From Streptococcus equinus ATCC 9812 (lineage in GTDB: Bacteria > Bacillota > Bacilli > Lactobacillales > Streptococcaceae), in the NCBI RefSeq assembly GCF_000187265.1, contig NZ_GL698429.1, positions 326,043-390,042 on the forward strand: DNA of 64,000 bases, read 5' to 3'. This document shows, in pieces, positions 1-8,030 of the stretch. The translations under genes were made by a program, and so were the position numbers. The notes beneath the pieces were generated by a model that was given only the letters and a program-made list of their open reading frames with translations, had not been told where the DNA came from and ran no database searches. Position 1 is the stretch's first letter. The number at the start of each line of letters is the position of its first letter.

Positions 1-1
1 T

Positions 2-226
2 CCTTTTAAAATAGTATTAACAACTTTCATTCGGTGTCAGAAATACATCACTAATGCCATTAAGCTTCCTTATTCTAATGCCAAACTTGAAGCAACCAAC
101 AAGCTCATCAAAAATATTAAACGAAATGCTTTTGGTTACAGGAACTTTGACAACTTTAAAAAACGCATTTACCTCACTTTAAACAGCAAAAAAGCGAGAA
201 CATCATTTGTTCTCGCTAGAGCTTAA
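2..226 (+). pseudogene. ISL3-family transposase, C-terminal fragment
   Basis: The frame is open from the window edge to a TAA at 224-226 and encodes about 74 residues with the typical ISL3 transposase end: SNAKLEATNKLIK, then KRNAFGYRNFDNFKKRIY. The rest of the gene lies left of the window, so I cannot say whether the copy is complete. No start is visible. The stop is followed at once by a terminal-inverted-repeat-like sequence, so this is the right end of an ISL3-type insertion sequence. The family call rests on remembered motifs. Confidence 0.75.
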
Positions 227-227
227 C

Positions 228-254
228 TTTGCCACCCACTACAGTTGATAAAGT
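228..254. repeat. Probable right terminal inverted repeat of the ISL3 element
   Basis: Read on the minus strand, this is a TTTATCAACTGTAGTGGGTG-type end directly after the transposase stop, resembling the ends of streptococcal ISL3 elements. The left end is not in the window, so the repeat cannot be paired. Confidence 0.5.
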
Positions 255-420
255 GTTTGAAATTTTCTCTTTTAAACGAATGAGACTAGGCAGTCCGTTT
301 ATCACAATAAATGGAATCTTAGAAGGCTTTTGAAAGTCGTATTTAATTTGCTTTCCCTTGCAATAATTGCACTTAGGAGGGGGATAATCTAGTGTAGCTA
401 TAATCTCTATATGATAGTAG
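253..420 (-). pseudogene. ISL3-family transposase, N-terminal fragment (opposite orientation)
   Basis: On the minus strand the codons from about 420 down to 253 read ATLDYPPPKCNYCKGKQIKY and then DFQKPSKIPFIVINGLPSLI. This is the zinc-finger-bearing N-terminal region of an ISL3 transposase, with the C-x2-C pair visible. The reading is lost at about 253, exactly where the inverted repeat of the other ISL3 fragment begins. It is therefore a second, truncated element facing the first. Confidence 0.65.
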
Positions 421-456
421 AAAAGAATAGTATGTAGTATAGAGAACTATTCTTTT
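421..456 (-). terminator. Hairpin at the end of the sortase operon
   Basis: Inverted arms AAAAGAATAGT (421-431) and ACTATTCTTTT (446-456) flank a 14-nt loop. The stop codon of the last sortase gene (447-449) lies inside the 3' arm. A terminator role is inferred from position. No long T-run follows on the minus strand. Confidence 0.5.
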
Positions 457-1310
457 AGTTGTTTCACCAGCTGGTAGAACTTTTTTCCAAAATAAACTAA
501 TAGGGAAAAACTTAGGATAAGTATAAGATATGGAGAAGAACGTTTGACTTTAAATAATGTAGAATTATCCTTACTTGTGATGACATTTAAAATAGATGTT
601 TTATTAATTGTTTTATTAATGGTTTTTTGTGGTACTTGGTAGGTTGTTTCTACTCTTTTTGCATTAACAAGATAGCGTTGATTATACTGTGGGGCATTAG
701 TACAGGTCATTAGAGTAATAGTGTCTTGACCTGAGACTGGTTTCAGTTTATTGCTATCATATTCATCAATTATCTCTTTACTGTAAACCGAATAGATTAA
801 TGTTTGGTTCAAAAAAATGATAAAGATTTTATCCCCCTTTTTTAATTCTGGAATAAAATTAAAAGACATATTGTTGTAAGTAATCCTATGACCTGCAATA
901 ATAGGACGTTGTCCTTTAATTCCCAAAGGTGCACCTGTTCCTACTAAAGTGGCGACACCTTTAGTCAATTTGTTATAATCAGCATCAAGGTATAAGTCAA
1001 AACGTTGTCCTAAAGAAGGAATGACAATTTGTCCCCATACTTTATTTGTATCAAGTACAGTAGAGTATGGACTATTTTGTCCATTCTTTTTTTCCGTAAA
1101 AACATCCCGTATAGGAGTAGAGATAGTTGTTTCTTTTATGGCACTATAAATTCTTTTGAGATTTACTTGACTATTCTCTTGGTAAGTGATAAACGCTTGA
1201 TTGGTTTCTAGTTGTGCAATATCATAGTGAACCATTAATACGAACGGATAACTTAAGATTATTAGACCAATTAGTAAGAGACTGAGTCCAAATATTTTTT
1301 TCTTTTTCAT
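447..1310 (-). CDS. Sortase, divergent pilus-associated type
   Basis: A 287-residue sortase with an N-terminal membrane anchor (about residues 7-28) and a C-terminal hydrophobic helix (about 260-275). It probably joins pilus subunits or attaches the pilus to the wall. The catalytic His is in IIAGHRITYN, the Cys in LMTCTNAP, and the Arg in NQRYLVNAKR. It differs from its two neighbours: the DPF/DPY lid motif is not apparent, and the HRLLVRG signature is replaced by QRYLVNA. Its ATG overlaps the stop of the preceding sortase gene (ATGA), so the three genes are one leftward operon. It may have a distinct substrate, for example the minor pilin, but the sequence does not show this. Confidence 0.85.
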   Translation of the reverse strand: MKKKKIFGLSLLLIGLIILSYPFVLMVHYDIAQLETNQAFITYQENSQVNLKRIYSAIKETTISTPIRDVFTEKKNGQNSPYSTVLDTNKVWGQIVIPSLGQRFDLYLDADYNKLTKGVATLVGTGAPLGIKGQRPIIAGHRITYNNMSFNFIPELKKGDKIFIIFLNQTLIYSVYSKEIIDEYDSNKLKPVSGQDTITLMTCTNAPQYNQRYLVNAKRVETTYQVPQKTINKTINKTSILNVITSKDNSTLFKVKRSSPYLILILSFSLLVYFGKKFYQLVKQLKE

Positions 1311-2140
1311 AGCTTTCTTCCTTTTTTACATATCAGTCGACAAATCAAATAAACAATAATTCCTAAAAGAAATAGTGACATGATAACGATAAACCATTTA
1401 TATTGACTAAAGAAATTAATCTGACTATCTTTAGCGACTTTTCTTTTTGGTAAATTGATACGTTCTCCACGAACTAATAATCGATGTGAATTTATCATAT
1501 AGGGTGTACAAGTTAATAGTGTTGCATAATCATGATAATCATCCACTAGAATCGGTGTAAAATCATCAGGTTCAACTATTAATATTTGATCAACCTTATA
1601 AGCTAACGTCTCTTTGATATTAGTAATATAGAAAAAATCTCCAATCTTTAATTTATTGAGATCTGTAAAAAGACGTTCAGTTGGAAGCCCACGGTGAGCC
1701 GTAATAACTGTATGTGTACCTTTACCCCCGATTGGAAGACTAGTTCCTTCAAGGTGACCAGCACCTTTTTGTAAAACGTTTTCACTAGTTCCTGCTCTAC
1801 AAGGGATTTTTTGATCGATTTTAGGAATAGTAATGTAACCAATTTTTTCTTGTAATTGAATCATTCGAGCATATTCAGCAATCCCAGCTTTTTCTTTATT
1901 TGTAAATGGGTCACCTAATTTTGCAGGTGAAAGAGTTCGATTATAAGCTTTAGCTAATTCAATACGGTGTCGTATTTCATAAGGATTTACTTTTTTACAC
2001 TCTTCTTCAAATTGATTGGTCTCTTGTTTAGAAATATATTGATAGTAGGTTTGACTTGCGAAAGGAAAAAAAATAGTAAATAAGCCAATGGTGATTAAAA
2101 GACGATAAAGAAATTTTCCGAATTTAATTGGTTGCTTCAT
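1307..2140 (-). CDS. Class C (pilus) sortase
   Basis: A 277-residue class C sortase that would polymerise pilins through the YPKN lysine of the backbone. Membrane helices lie near both ends. The lid is LGDPFTNKEK. The catalytic triad is visible as His in VITAHRGLP, Cys in TLLTCTPYMI and Arg in HRLLVRGER. It is a close paralogue of the upstream sortase, suggesting tandem duplication. Its ATG overlaps the upstream stop by 4 nt (ATGA), and its own stop overlaps the next ATG. The three-sortase set is like that of pneumococcal pilus island 1, but here the genes are transcribed away from the pilins. Confidence 0.92.
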   Translation of the reverse strand: MKQPIKFGKFLYRLLITIGLFTIFFPFASQTYYQYISKQETNQFEEECKKVNPYEIRHRIELAKAYNRTLSPAKLGDPFTNKEKAGIAEYARMIQLQEKIGYITIPKIDQKIPCRAGTSENVLQKGAGHLEGTSLPIGGKGTHTVITAHRGLPTERLFTDLNKLKIGDFFYITNIKETLAYKVDQILIVEPDDFTPILVDDYHDYATLLTCTPYMINSHRLLVRGERINLPKRKVAKDSQINFFSQYKWFIVIMSLFLLGIIVYLICRLICKKGRKL

Positions 2141-2973
2141 GGCATCCTCCTATCTTTTGCTGATAGTCTTTTTAATTTCATTTTAAAAAGAATAAATGAG
2201 AGGATAAGAATAATAAAACTAATAGCAATATATAGTATTGGAATATTAAAAATTGCTGTTCTTAAATTTGTTTCCTTATCTTTTGGATGATAAGGAACAC
2301 GGTGTCCTCTAACGAGAAGGCGATGAGAATTAATCATGTAAGGTGTGCAAGTTAAGAGAGTTACATAGTCTTTCCCGGGTATGATAGCTAATTTATCAAT
2401 CTGTGTAGGTGTAATTACGGTGATAGAATCAACTTCATATGCTATGACTTCCTTAATATTAGTAATAAAAAACTTATGACCCATTTTTACTTTGTTTAAA
2501 TCTGTAAATAAACGATTTTTGGGAAGCCCTGTATGTGCAGTTAAGACAGAATGAGTATTTTTACCACCTATTGGAAGACTTGTTCCTTCAAGATGACCGA
2601 CACCTTTTTGAAGAACATTTTCAGAGGTACCTGCAAAAATCGGAAGATTAACACCAATAGCTGGAATAGAAATACTTCCAATTTTTTCATTGATTTCTAG
2701 CATTCTAGCATATTCTTTTAGTCCTTTTTCTATCTTTTCTCTAGTATATGGATCTGTAATGGTAACGTTTCGTAAAGATTTATTATAGTCTCTTGCTAAG
2801 ACAATACGATTGGAAATTTCTGATTCTGATAAAGTCTTAGAGCCAGAATTGAAGTCAATGATTTCTTGTTTATTAATAATATTATAGTAAATTTGGCTAA
2901 TAACAGGATAACAGGTGATTAATATACCAAGAATAATGATAAACGATGTTAAAACTCTTATAATCTTTTTCAC
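2137..2973 (-). CDS. Class C (pilus) sortase, first gene of the sortase operon
   Basis: A 278-residue class C sortase with an N-terminal transmembrane helix (about 7-28), lid motif ITDPYTREK, catalytic His in VLTAHTGLP, Cys in TLLTCTPYMI, Arg in HRLLVRGHR and a C-terminal hydrophobic segment. It starts with GTG (2971-2973), preceded on the minus strand by a strong GAGGAGGT. It heads the leftward sortase operon, divergent from the adhesin gene, with a shared AT-rich control region at 2974-3247. Confidence 0.92.
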   Translation of the reverse strand: MKKIIRVLTSFIIILGILITCYPVISQIYYNIINKQEIIDFNSGSKTLSESEISNRIVLARDYNKSLRNVTITDPYTREKIEKGLKEYARMLEINEKIGSISIPAIGVNLPIFAGTSENVLQKGVGHLEGTSLPIGGKNTHSVLTAHTGLPKNRLFTDLNKVKMGHKFFITNIKEVIAYEVDSITVITPTQIDKLAIIPGKDYVTLLTCTPYMINSHRLLVRGHRVPYHPKDKETNLRTAIFNIPILYIAISFIILILSFILFKMKLKRLSAKDRRMP

Positions 2974-3247
2974 TTTTATACCTCCTCGTTAACTCCTATC
3001 TTCACACCTCATTCTATAAAAAATGATAGAGAAAAACAAATAAAATAATGAAATAGAGTATTTTCAAAAAGAAAATGTAGGTAAAACAATAAAAAAAGCA
3101 TAATATTTATGGAATTTTCAGAAAATAATTGCTGAATTAATGAAAATGAATAAATAATAAAAAAAGTTGTGCTTTTATTTTTTCTTTTTTAAAAAAATAT
3201 TATAATGTAGTTAGAGGTTGGAGGATAATAGCATAAGGAGGTTGAAA
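2974..3247. promoter_or_regulatory. Divergent control region between sortase and pilin operons
   Basis: A very AT-rich spacer between the two pilus operons. Rightward, TATAAT lies at 3201-3206 without a convincing -35, and a strong AAGGAGGT lies at 3235-3242, six bases before an ATG at 3248. Near-repeats of GGAGG(A/T)T occur at about 3217-3243. No regulator gene (RofA, Nra or RlrA type) is adjacent. The leftward promoter could not be placed. Confidence 0.5.
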
Positions 3248-3327
3248 ATGAAAGAGAGAATAAGCGTTTGTAAATTTACTTATTTAAGTTTTTTTTAAAA
3301 AAACTATTAGTTAGCAAACAAATAGTT
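3248..3327 (+). other. Out-of-frame start and slippery run of the pilus adhesin gene
   Basis: The ATG at 3248 has a near-perfect Shine-Dalgarno (AAGGAGGT, 3235-3242) and reads 16 codons, MKERISVCKFTYLSFF, to a TAA at 3296. The last codons form T TTT TTT (3289-3295) inside a run of eight T then seven A. A -1 shift here, or one extra T or A, continues as LKKLLVSKQIV into the adhesin frame at 3328 and creates a full signal peptide. The ATG at 3328 alone has no Shine-Dalgarno and lacks a charged n-region. This could be phase variation, programmed frameshifting, transcript slippage or a base-call error. Confidence 0.7.
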
Positions 3328-6300
3328 ATGGCGGGTTTTCTTTCCATTATTTTAATTTATTCCGCTCTGTTATGTCCTATTGTATATGCAATAGATAGTA
3401 GCAAGGGATTGTCTCAATCAGAAAATGTGGTTCAACAAGAAAAATCACAAGAAAAGGAAGTTGCAATTTTCTTAAAAAATAAAGAAACAGATGAAAATAT
3501 CAATAATGTAGGGATTGAGATTCGAGAAAGGGATAGTAATAATATTGTTGAGAAATGGGCAACAAGTGATGAAATTAAAAAAATCAATCTAAAAATTAAC
3601 AAAGAGTATCTCATTAAAGTTAACAGCGTTAAAGAATATGATGCTTTTGATGATGAAATATTTAAGATTGATGAGAACGGTGATGTTTTTGTTTTATCGG
3701 ATGGTAATCAGTGGGATAAAGAAGAAAAATCCGGGACTTTGATTTTGTCAATGAGACCAAGTATAGATTCTGGAAACGATAAAACGACGAATGATGATTC
3801 ATCGGACAAAGAAAATACACTTAAGGCTGAAGAAAAGAAGATTTTAACAGTTACTCTTCCTAAGATAAATGTTTATGATGCTGAGGATAATACAAAAGAT
3901 TGGTATCCTGCTTCCTTTATGTTTTATAAGGAGAGTGAACCTGAAATGATATTGGCAAGTTGGGTAAGTGCAGAAGATTCTCCGACACTTGATTTAGAAG
4001 TTGGAGTAGTTTATGATTTGAAAGAATCTGATGTCTATCAATTTGAAGATATTGATAAACCTATAAAAATTAGAATCACTGCAAATGGTAAGTTTGAACA
4101 GTATATAGATGATAGTTGGAAAGAAGTAGATGTTATCAATATTGCTATCAAAAAGTCAAAACGTTCTAAACTATTGCGTGCTTCACGTGGTATCATAAAG
4201 CCTGAACCAATTACAGAAGGTGACATTGCCCCTTTTAATAATCTGCAGATCATTAAAAATATGCCATCATCTTCTAAAGTAGAAATTATGGCTATTGGTA
4301 GTCAAGTTGACAAACATGTTCGTGTAACGGGAGGTAATCAAACACAGTCAAATAATAGAGTTCATGGTGGTGATTATAGGATTGAAGAGAGAGGCTATGG
4401 ACTTGATCCTAATATTAAAAAGGCCATGGATAATAATTCCAGAGGAGCGATCTTAGTGAGATTTAAACCTTCAAACAAAACGTCTGATAGTGAATATTTA
4501 ACAAATCCAAATTATGGTTGGGACGATGAAGATTTGTCGTTAAATACAACAAGAATGTGGGTTAAAGTTAGATATACTGATGCAGCTTATTATGACGGAC
4601 AGTTGGTAGATGCAATTGCTACAATTAGTGTTACACCTTATAAAAATAGAACAATCGATACTGGCAATGGTCATAGTGATTACAGTAAATCACAGTATTA
4701 TCCACTCATTGAAATTAGTGACTTGTTATTTGGTGGTTGGGTTTGGCAGAATGTTAATGAATTTCAGGTTGACTTGCAGTTTGTTCCAAAAGGTGGTGAC
4801 GAAAGTCAAGCTATACTTATGCCTGAGGGTGATTTAAAGAGTAAAAATGCTGCTTATTACACTATCAATTCGTTGGATCCTGAATCGGTGCCTTCTTGGG
4901 ATACGCCGAATCCAGCAGCTTATGGGCCTGAATCAGTTGTACCAGCTGAGGGAACTGTATCTGGTGCCTATGTAGTTCCAAATTCTAATATTGTTACATC
5001 ATATGAAGGTGGACCAAATGGTACTCAAACTGCCTATAACGGGGGTGCTACACCTTGGGGAACAGCTGCCGAACGTGAGTCGATTGATGATGTTCCTGGA
5101 TCCGATACGTGGTCGCTTAACTCTGTACTTTTCACAACTTCAGCAACGACACATATCACTGTAACTCTTGGAAATCTTGAAAGGAATCCTATTCAACAGA
5201 AAGTTCCACGTACGAATTATGTATGGGCAACAATTAGTACGGAGGCCTTTACTAATAATTTCGTTAAGTATATTGATATTCCAATTCAAAAAGTTTGGCA
5301 AGACGAAGAAAATAGCCATGAATCAGTGACTATTGATTTGTATGCAGTCTGGACTGCAGATGGAAAAGAAGGTGAAACACTGTTTCAATCTCAAACATTG
5401 AGTGATGAGAATAATTGGAATACAGTCTTCAAGCAGGTACCAGATCAAGAATCTTTGGAAAAGATAATTCGTAAAAACTTTACTCAGGATGCAAAAGAAA
5501 TCAAATATAAGGTTCGGGAACGTGAGATTCCCTCTGATTATGAGTCCATTGATAGCGGAGATTCAAGTGCGGAGACTGGTTTTACAGTAACAAATAAAAA
5601 AGTCAAAACTGGTCTAACTATTACTAAAAAGTGGCAAGAAAATGGTGCTGCTATTGATAATGAATCTACAAAGGATTTTGGTCAGATAAAAGTGACTTTA
5701 AAGCGTAAAGTTGGTAATTTAGTTGATGCTACTTTTCAACAAGATGTTGAACTCTTATATGATACTGATGCTACTAAATCTTGGAAGAAGTCAATTGATG
5801 GGCTACCAATAGCAGATGAAAAAGGTGTAAATTATACCTATTTTATCGAAGAAGATATGAGTACCATTCCTGATTTCTTCTATATTAAAGATTATTTGAA
5901 CAATGGTATTGAATTATCACAAACAAAGGATAATAATCATTTGGGTGTAACAAATAATCGTGAGATCAGTCAATTAATTATTCAAAAAAAATGGTACAAC
6001 AAAGATGGAAAAGAAATAAGTAATGAAAAATTACCAAAATCTTTGAGCGTAAAACTTTACCGAACAACTGATGGCTCAACTAATAATGGTGAGTTATATA
6101 AAGAAGTAAGATTGGAACGTCAAAAAAATGACGGAAAATATACCTGGGCAATAACGGAATCAGTACCAGTTCGTGATAGTGGTGGAAGTTATTACACTTA
6201 CTACATCGAAGAAGATGTTCCAAAAGGGTATTTGGAAATTAGTGATGATAATGATAAATTTGTAAAATATTCAGATGATAATGCTACATCTGATGTAACA

Positions 6301-6438
6301 TTGACTCTCAAGAATAAAGTGAATCCTACCTACCCGGTAACGGGTGGTATCGGTATATTACCATTTATCTCGATTGGGTTAGTTATATTATTAATGGCAG
6401 TAATGTTATATTACATGCAAAATAGAAAGGAAATTTAG
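3328..6438 (+). CDS. Pilus tip/ancillary adhesin with Cna_B repeats, YPVTG anchor
   Basis: A 1036-residue open frame for a large surface protein, by position and size the tip adhesin of the pilus. A hydrophobic signal core (residues 2-20, ending PIVYA) is followed by an unrecognised N-terminal region. Three Cna_B-type repeats start near IPIQKVWQD (about 652), LTITKKWQE (about 762) and LIIQKKWYN (about 883). The C-terminus has YPVTG (about 1002-1006), a hydrophobic stretch and a positive tail (NRKEI). The YPxTG motif matches the RrgA type of pneumococcus, but no von Willebrand A MIDAS (DxSxS) was seen. The natural start is probably ATG 3248 in another frame; from 3328 alone there is no Shine-Dalgarno. 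Only 12 bp separate it from the backbone gene. Confidence 0.85.
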   Translation: MAGFLSIILIYSALLCPIVYAIDSSKGLSQSENVVQQEKSQEKEVAIFLKNKETDENINNVGIEIRERDSNNIVEKWATSDEIKKINLKINKEYLIKVNSVKEYDAFDDEIFKIDENGDVFVLSDGNQWDKEEKSGTLILSMRPSIDSGNDKTTNDDSSDKENTLKAEEKKILTVTLPKINVYDAEDNTKDWYPASFMFYKESEPEMILASWVSAEDSPTLDLEVGVVYDLKESDVYQFEDIDKPIKIRITANGKFEQYIDDSWKEVDVINIAIKKSKRSKLLRASRGIIKPEPITEGDIAPFNNLQIIKNMPSSSKVEIMAIGSQVDKHVRVTGGNQTQSNNRVHGGDYRIEERGYGLDPNIKKAMDNNSRGAILVRFKPSNKTSDSEYLTNPNYGWDDEDLSLNTTRMWVKVRYTDAAYYDGQLVDAIATISVTPYKNRTIDTGNGHSDYSKSQYYPLIEISDLLFGGWVWQNVNEFQVDLQFVPKGGDESQAILMPEGDLKSKNAAYYTINSLDPESVPSWDTPNPAAYGPESVVPAEGTVSGAYVVPNSNIVTSYEGGPNGTQTAYNGGATPWGTAAERESIDDVPGSDTWSLNSVLFTTSATTHITVTLGNLERNPIQQKVPRTNYVWATISTEAFTNNFVKYIDIPIQKVWQDEENSHESVTIDLYAVWTADGKEGETLFQSQTLSDENNWNTVFKQVPDQESLEKIIRKNFTQDAKEIKYKVREREIPSDYESIDSGDSSAETGFTVTNKKVKTGLTITKKWQENGAAIDNESTKDFGQIKVTLKRKVGNLVDATFQQDVELLYDTDATKSWKKSIDGLPIADEKGVNYTYFIEEDMSTIPDFFYIKDYLNNGIELSQTKDNNHLGVTNNREISQLIIQKKWYNKDGKEISNEKLPKSLSVKLYRTTDGSTNNGELYKEVRLERQKNDGKYTWAITESVPVRDSGGSYYTYYIEEDVPKGYLEISDDNDKFVKYSDDNATSDVTLTLKNKVNPTYPVTGGIGILPFISIGLVILLMAVMLYYMQNRKEI

Positions 6439-6450
6439 GAGGAAGGAAAA

Positions 6451-7926
6451 ATGAAAAAGATTACCCAACTCTTGTTTACAACTTTTGCAGCTCTAAGTTT
6501 GGTATTTTCAGCACTTGGATCTGTAACTGCCTTTGCCCAGGATAATGCACCTGGTACTGACGACAAATACGATGTTGTTTTGACTAAAGTTAAAATGCCC
6601 AATTTAGACGGTTGGCCAAATCAAACTGGTAAGGATGGTACAGTATACACTGGTCAAGAACTTAATATAGGGGCTTATTTTGAAACTACCGAAACTGTTC
6701 AAGGCGCTTATTTTGAAGTGCATAAAGGCAGTGTTGATGGCGAAATTATCGAAGATGGTCTTACAGACGCAGATGGCAACATCACATTCACCAATCTAGC
6801 TGCAGGTAAATACTTTATTGTTGAAAATAAAGAAAAATCTGAAGTATCTGGTAATGAAGAACTTGCTAATTCTGCTGCTGTACCACTTGAAATTGAACTT
6901 CCAGTTTTTAAAGCTGACGGAGGATGGTATACAACTGGAGAAGATGCTGTTCATGTTTATCCAAAGAATACTGTTGATAAACCAACAATTGATAAAGTTG
7001 TCAATGAAAAAGACAAACATGGTACAGCACTAATTGGTGAAACAAAAACTTTCAAAGTTTCTTCAGTAATGCCCGAAGGAATTGCTGACTATAAAGTTTT
7101 GAAATTTGATGACGAATTTTCAAAAGGATTAAGTTATCAAGGAAATCTTAAAGTCCAATTGAATGATGCAGATATTGATACAAATAACTATACTCTTACA
7201 GCTCCATCTGTAGGAACAAAAAATGCAAAAATTACAGTCGCATTCACTAAGGCTTACATTGCTACTCTAAAAGCTGGTGATGAAATTACTATTTCATACG
7301 ATGCAACAATTAATGAAGATGCTGTACTCGGAGCGGAAAATCCTAATGATGTAAAAGTCGTTTATGGTACAAATCCTTCAAAACAAAAAGAAGATACTCC
7401 TGAAAATCCTGAGCTTCATACAGGTGGTAAACGTTTTGAAAAAGTGGATAAAGCAACAAGCAAAAAGCTATCTGATGCTGAATTTGTTGTAACAAACGAA
7501 GCTGGAGATAGATATTTGAAACAGACTGTTTCAAATGATGCGGTTATTAAGAACGAATGGATATCTTCTAAAGATGATGCAACTGTCTTCAAGTCAGATG
7601 AAAGTGGTTATTTCGAAGTTATTGGATTACCTTATGGAGATGCTGATCAAGCTGCAGAATATGGTGAAACAACTTATAAGATTGTTGAAACAAAGGCTCC
7701 AAAAGATTATGCGCTTTTACAACAACCAATTGAATTTGTAGTGAACTCTTCTTCTTATTATGAAGATCCAACAGCTGTTGTGCTTAAAAAATCTGATTCT
7801 CAAGAAGTAAAGAATAATAAAGTTACTATTCCACAGACTGGTGGTATTGGTTCGATTATTGTTGTTGCGGTGGGGGTTGTTCTAGCAGTTGTAGGTTTAT
7901 TTGTAAAACGTCGTGTTACTAAATAA
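6451..7926 (+). CDS. Major (backbone) pilin, IPQTG-anchored
   Basis: A 491-residue pilus shaft subunit. It has a signal peptide (1-29, ending AFA-Q), a pilin motif DAVHVYPKN with acceptor Lys172, an E-box YKIVETKAPKDY (about 408-419), the sorting motif IPQTG (about 460-464), a hydrophobic helix and an RRVTK tail. Class C sortases join the threonine of IPQTG to the YPKN lysine of the next subunit. IPQTG is also the motif of pneumococcal RrgB. Internal isopeptide bonds are likely but not proven here. A strong AGGAGG precedes the ATG. The gene is followed by an exceptionally stable hairpin before the minor pilin gene. Confidence 0.93.
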   Translation: MKKITQLLFTTFAALSLVFSALGSVTAFAQDNAPGTDDKYDVVLTKVKMPNLDGWPNQTGKDGTVYTGQELNIGAYFETTETVQGAYFEVHKGSVDGEIIEDGLTDADGNITFTNLAAGKYFIVENKEKSEVSGNEELANSAAVPLEIELPVFKADGGWYTTGEDAVHVYPKNTVDKPTIDKVVNEKDKHGTALIGETKTFKVSSVMPEGIADYKVLKFDDEFSKGLSYQGNLKVQLNDADIDTNNYTLTAPSVGTKNAKITVAFTKAYIATLKAGDEITISYDATINEDAVLGAENPNDVKVVYGTNPSKQKEDTPENPELHTGGKRFEKVDKATSKKLSDAEFVVTNEAGDRYLKQTVSNDAVIKNEWISSKDDATVFKSDESGYFEVIGLPYGDADQAAEYGETTYKIVETKAPKDYALLQQPIEFVVNSSSYYEDPTAVVLKKSDSQEVKNNKVTIPQTGGIGSIIVVAVGVVLAVVGLFVKRRVTK

Positions 7927-7949
7927 ACTGTTTTAGAAAACATGAGGTA

Positions 7950-8007
7950 GGCAAGATTTTCTTGCCTCTTCAGTAAAGCGTTCAACAATGGAACGCTTTA
8001 CTGAAGA
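7950..8007 (+). promoter_or_regulatory. Two stacked hairpins between backbone and minor pilin genes
   Basis: A small hairpin (GGCAAGA/TCTTGCC, 7950-7966) is followed directly by a 17-bp perfect stem: TCTTCAGTAAAGCGTTC (7967-7983), loop AACAATG, and its complement at 7991-8007. No T-run follows, so it is not a canonical terminator. It is better placed to stabilise the 3' end of the backbone mRNA, or to block or process read-through so that minor pilin is made in smaller amounts. Confidence 0.7.
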
Positions 8008-8030
8008 AGAGAAAAGGAGAGATGTTAGGT

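Noticed and set aside
3328-6438. Von Willebrand A domain with MIDAS in the tip adhesin
   Set aside because: No DxSxS with following Thr and Asp was found, unlike RrgA-type tips.
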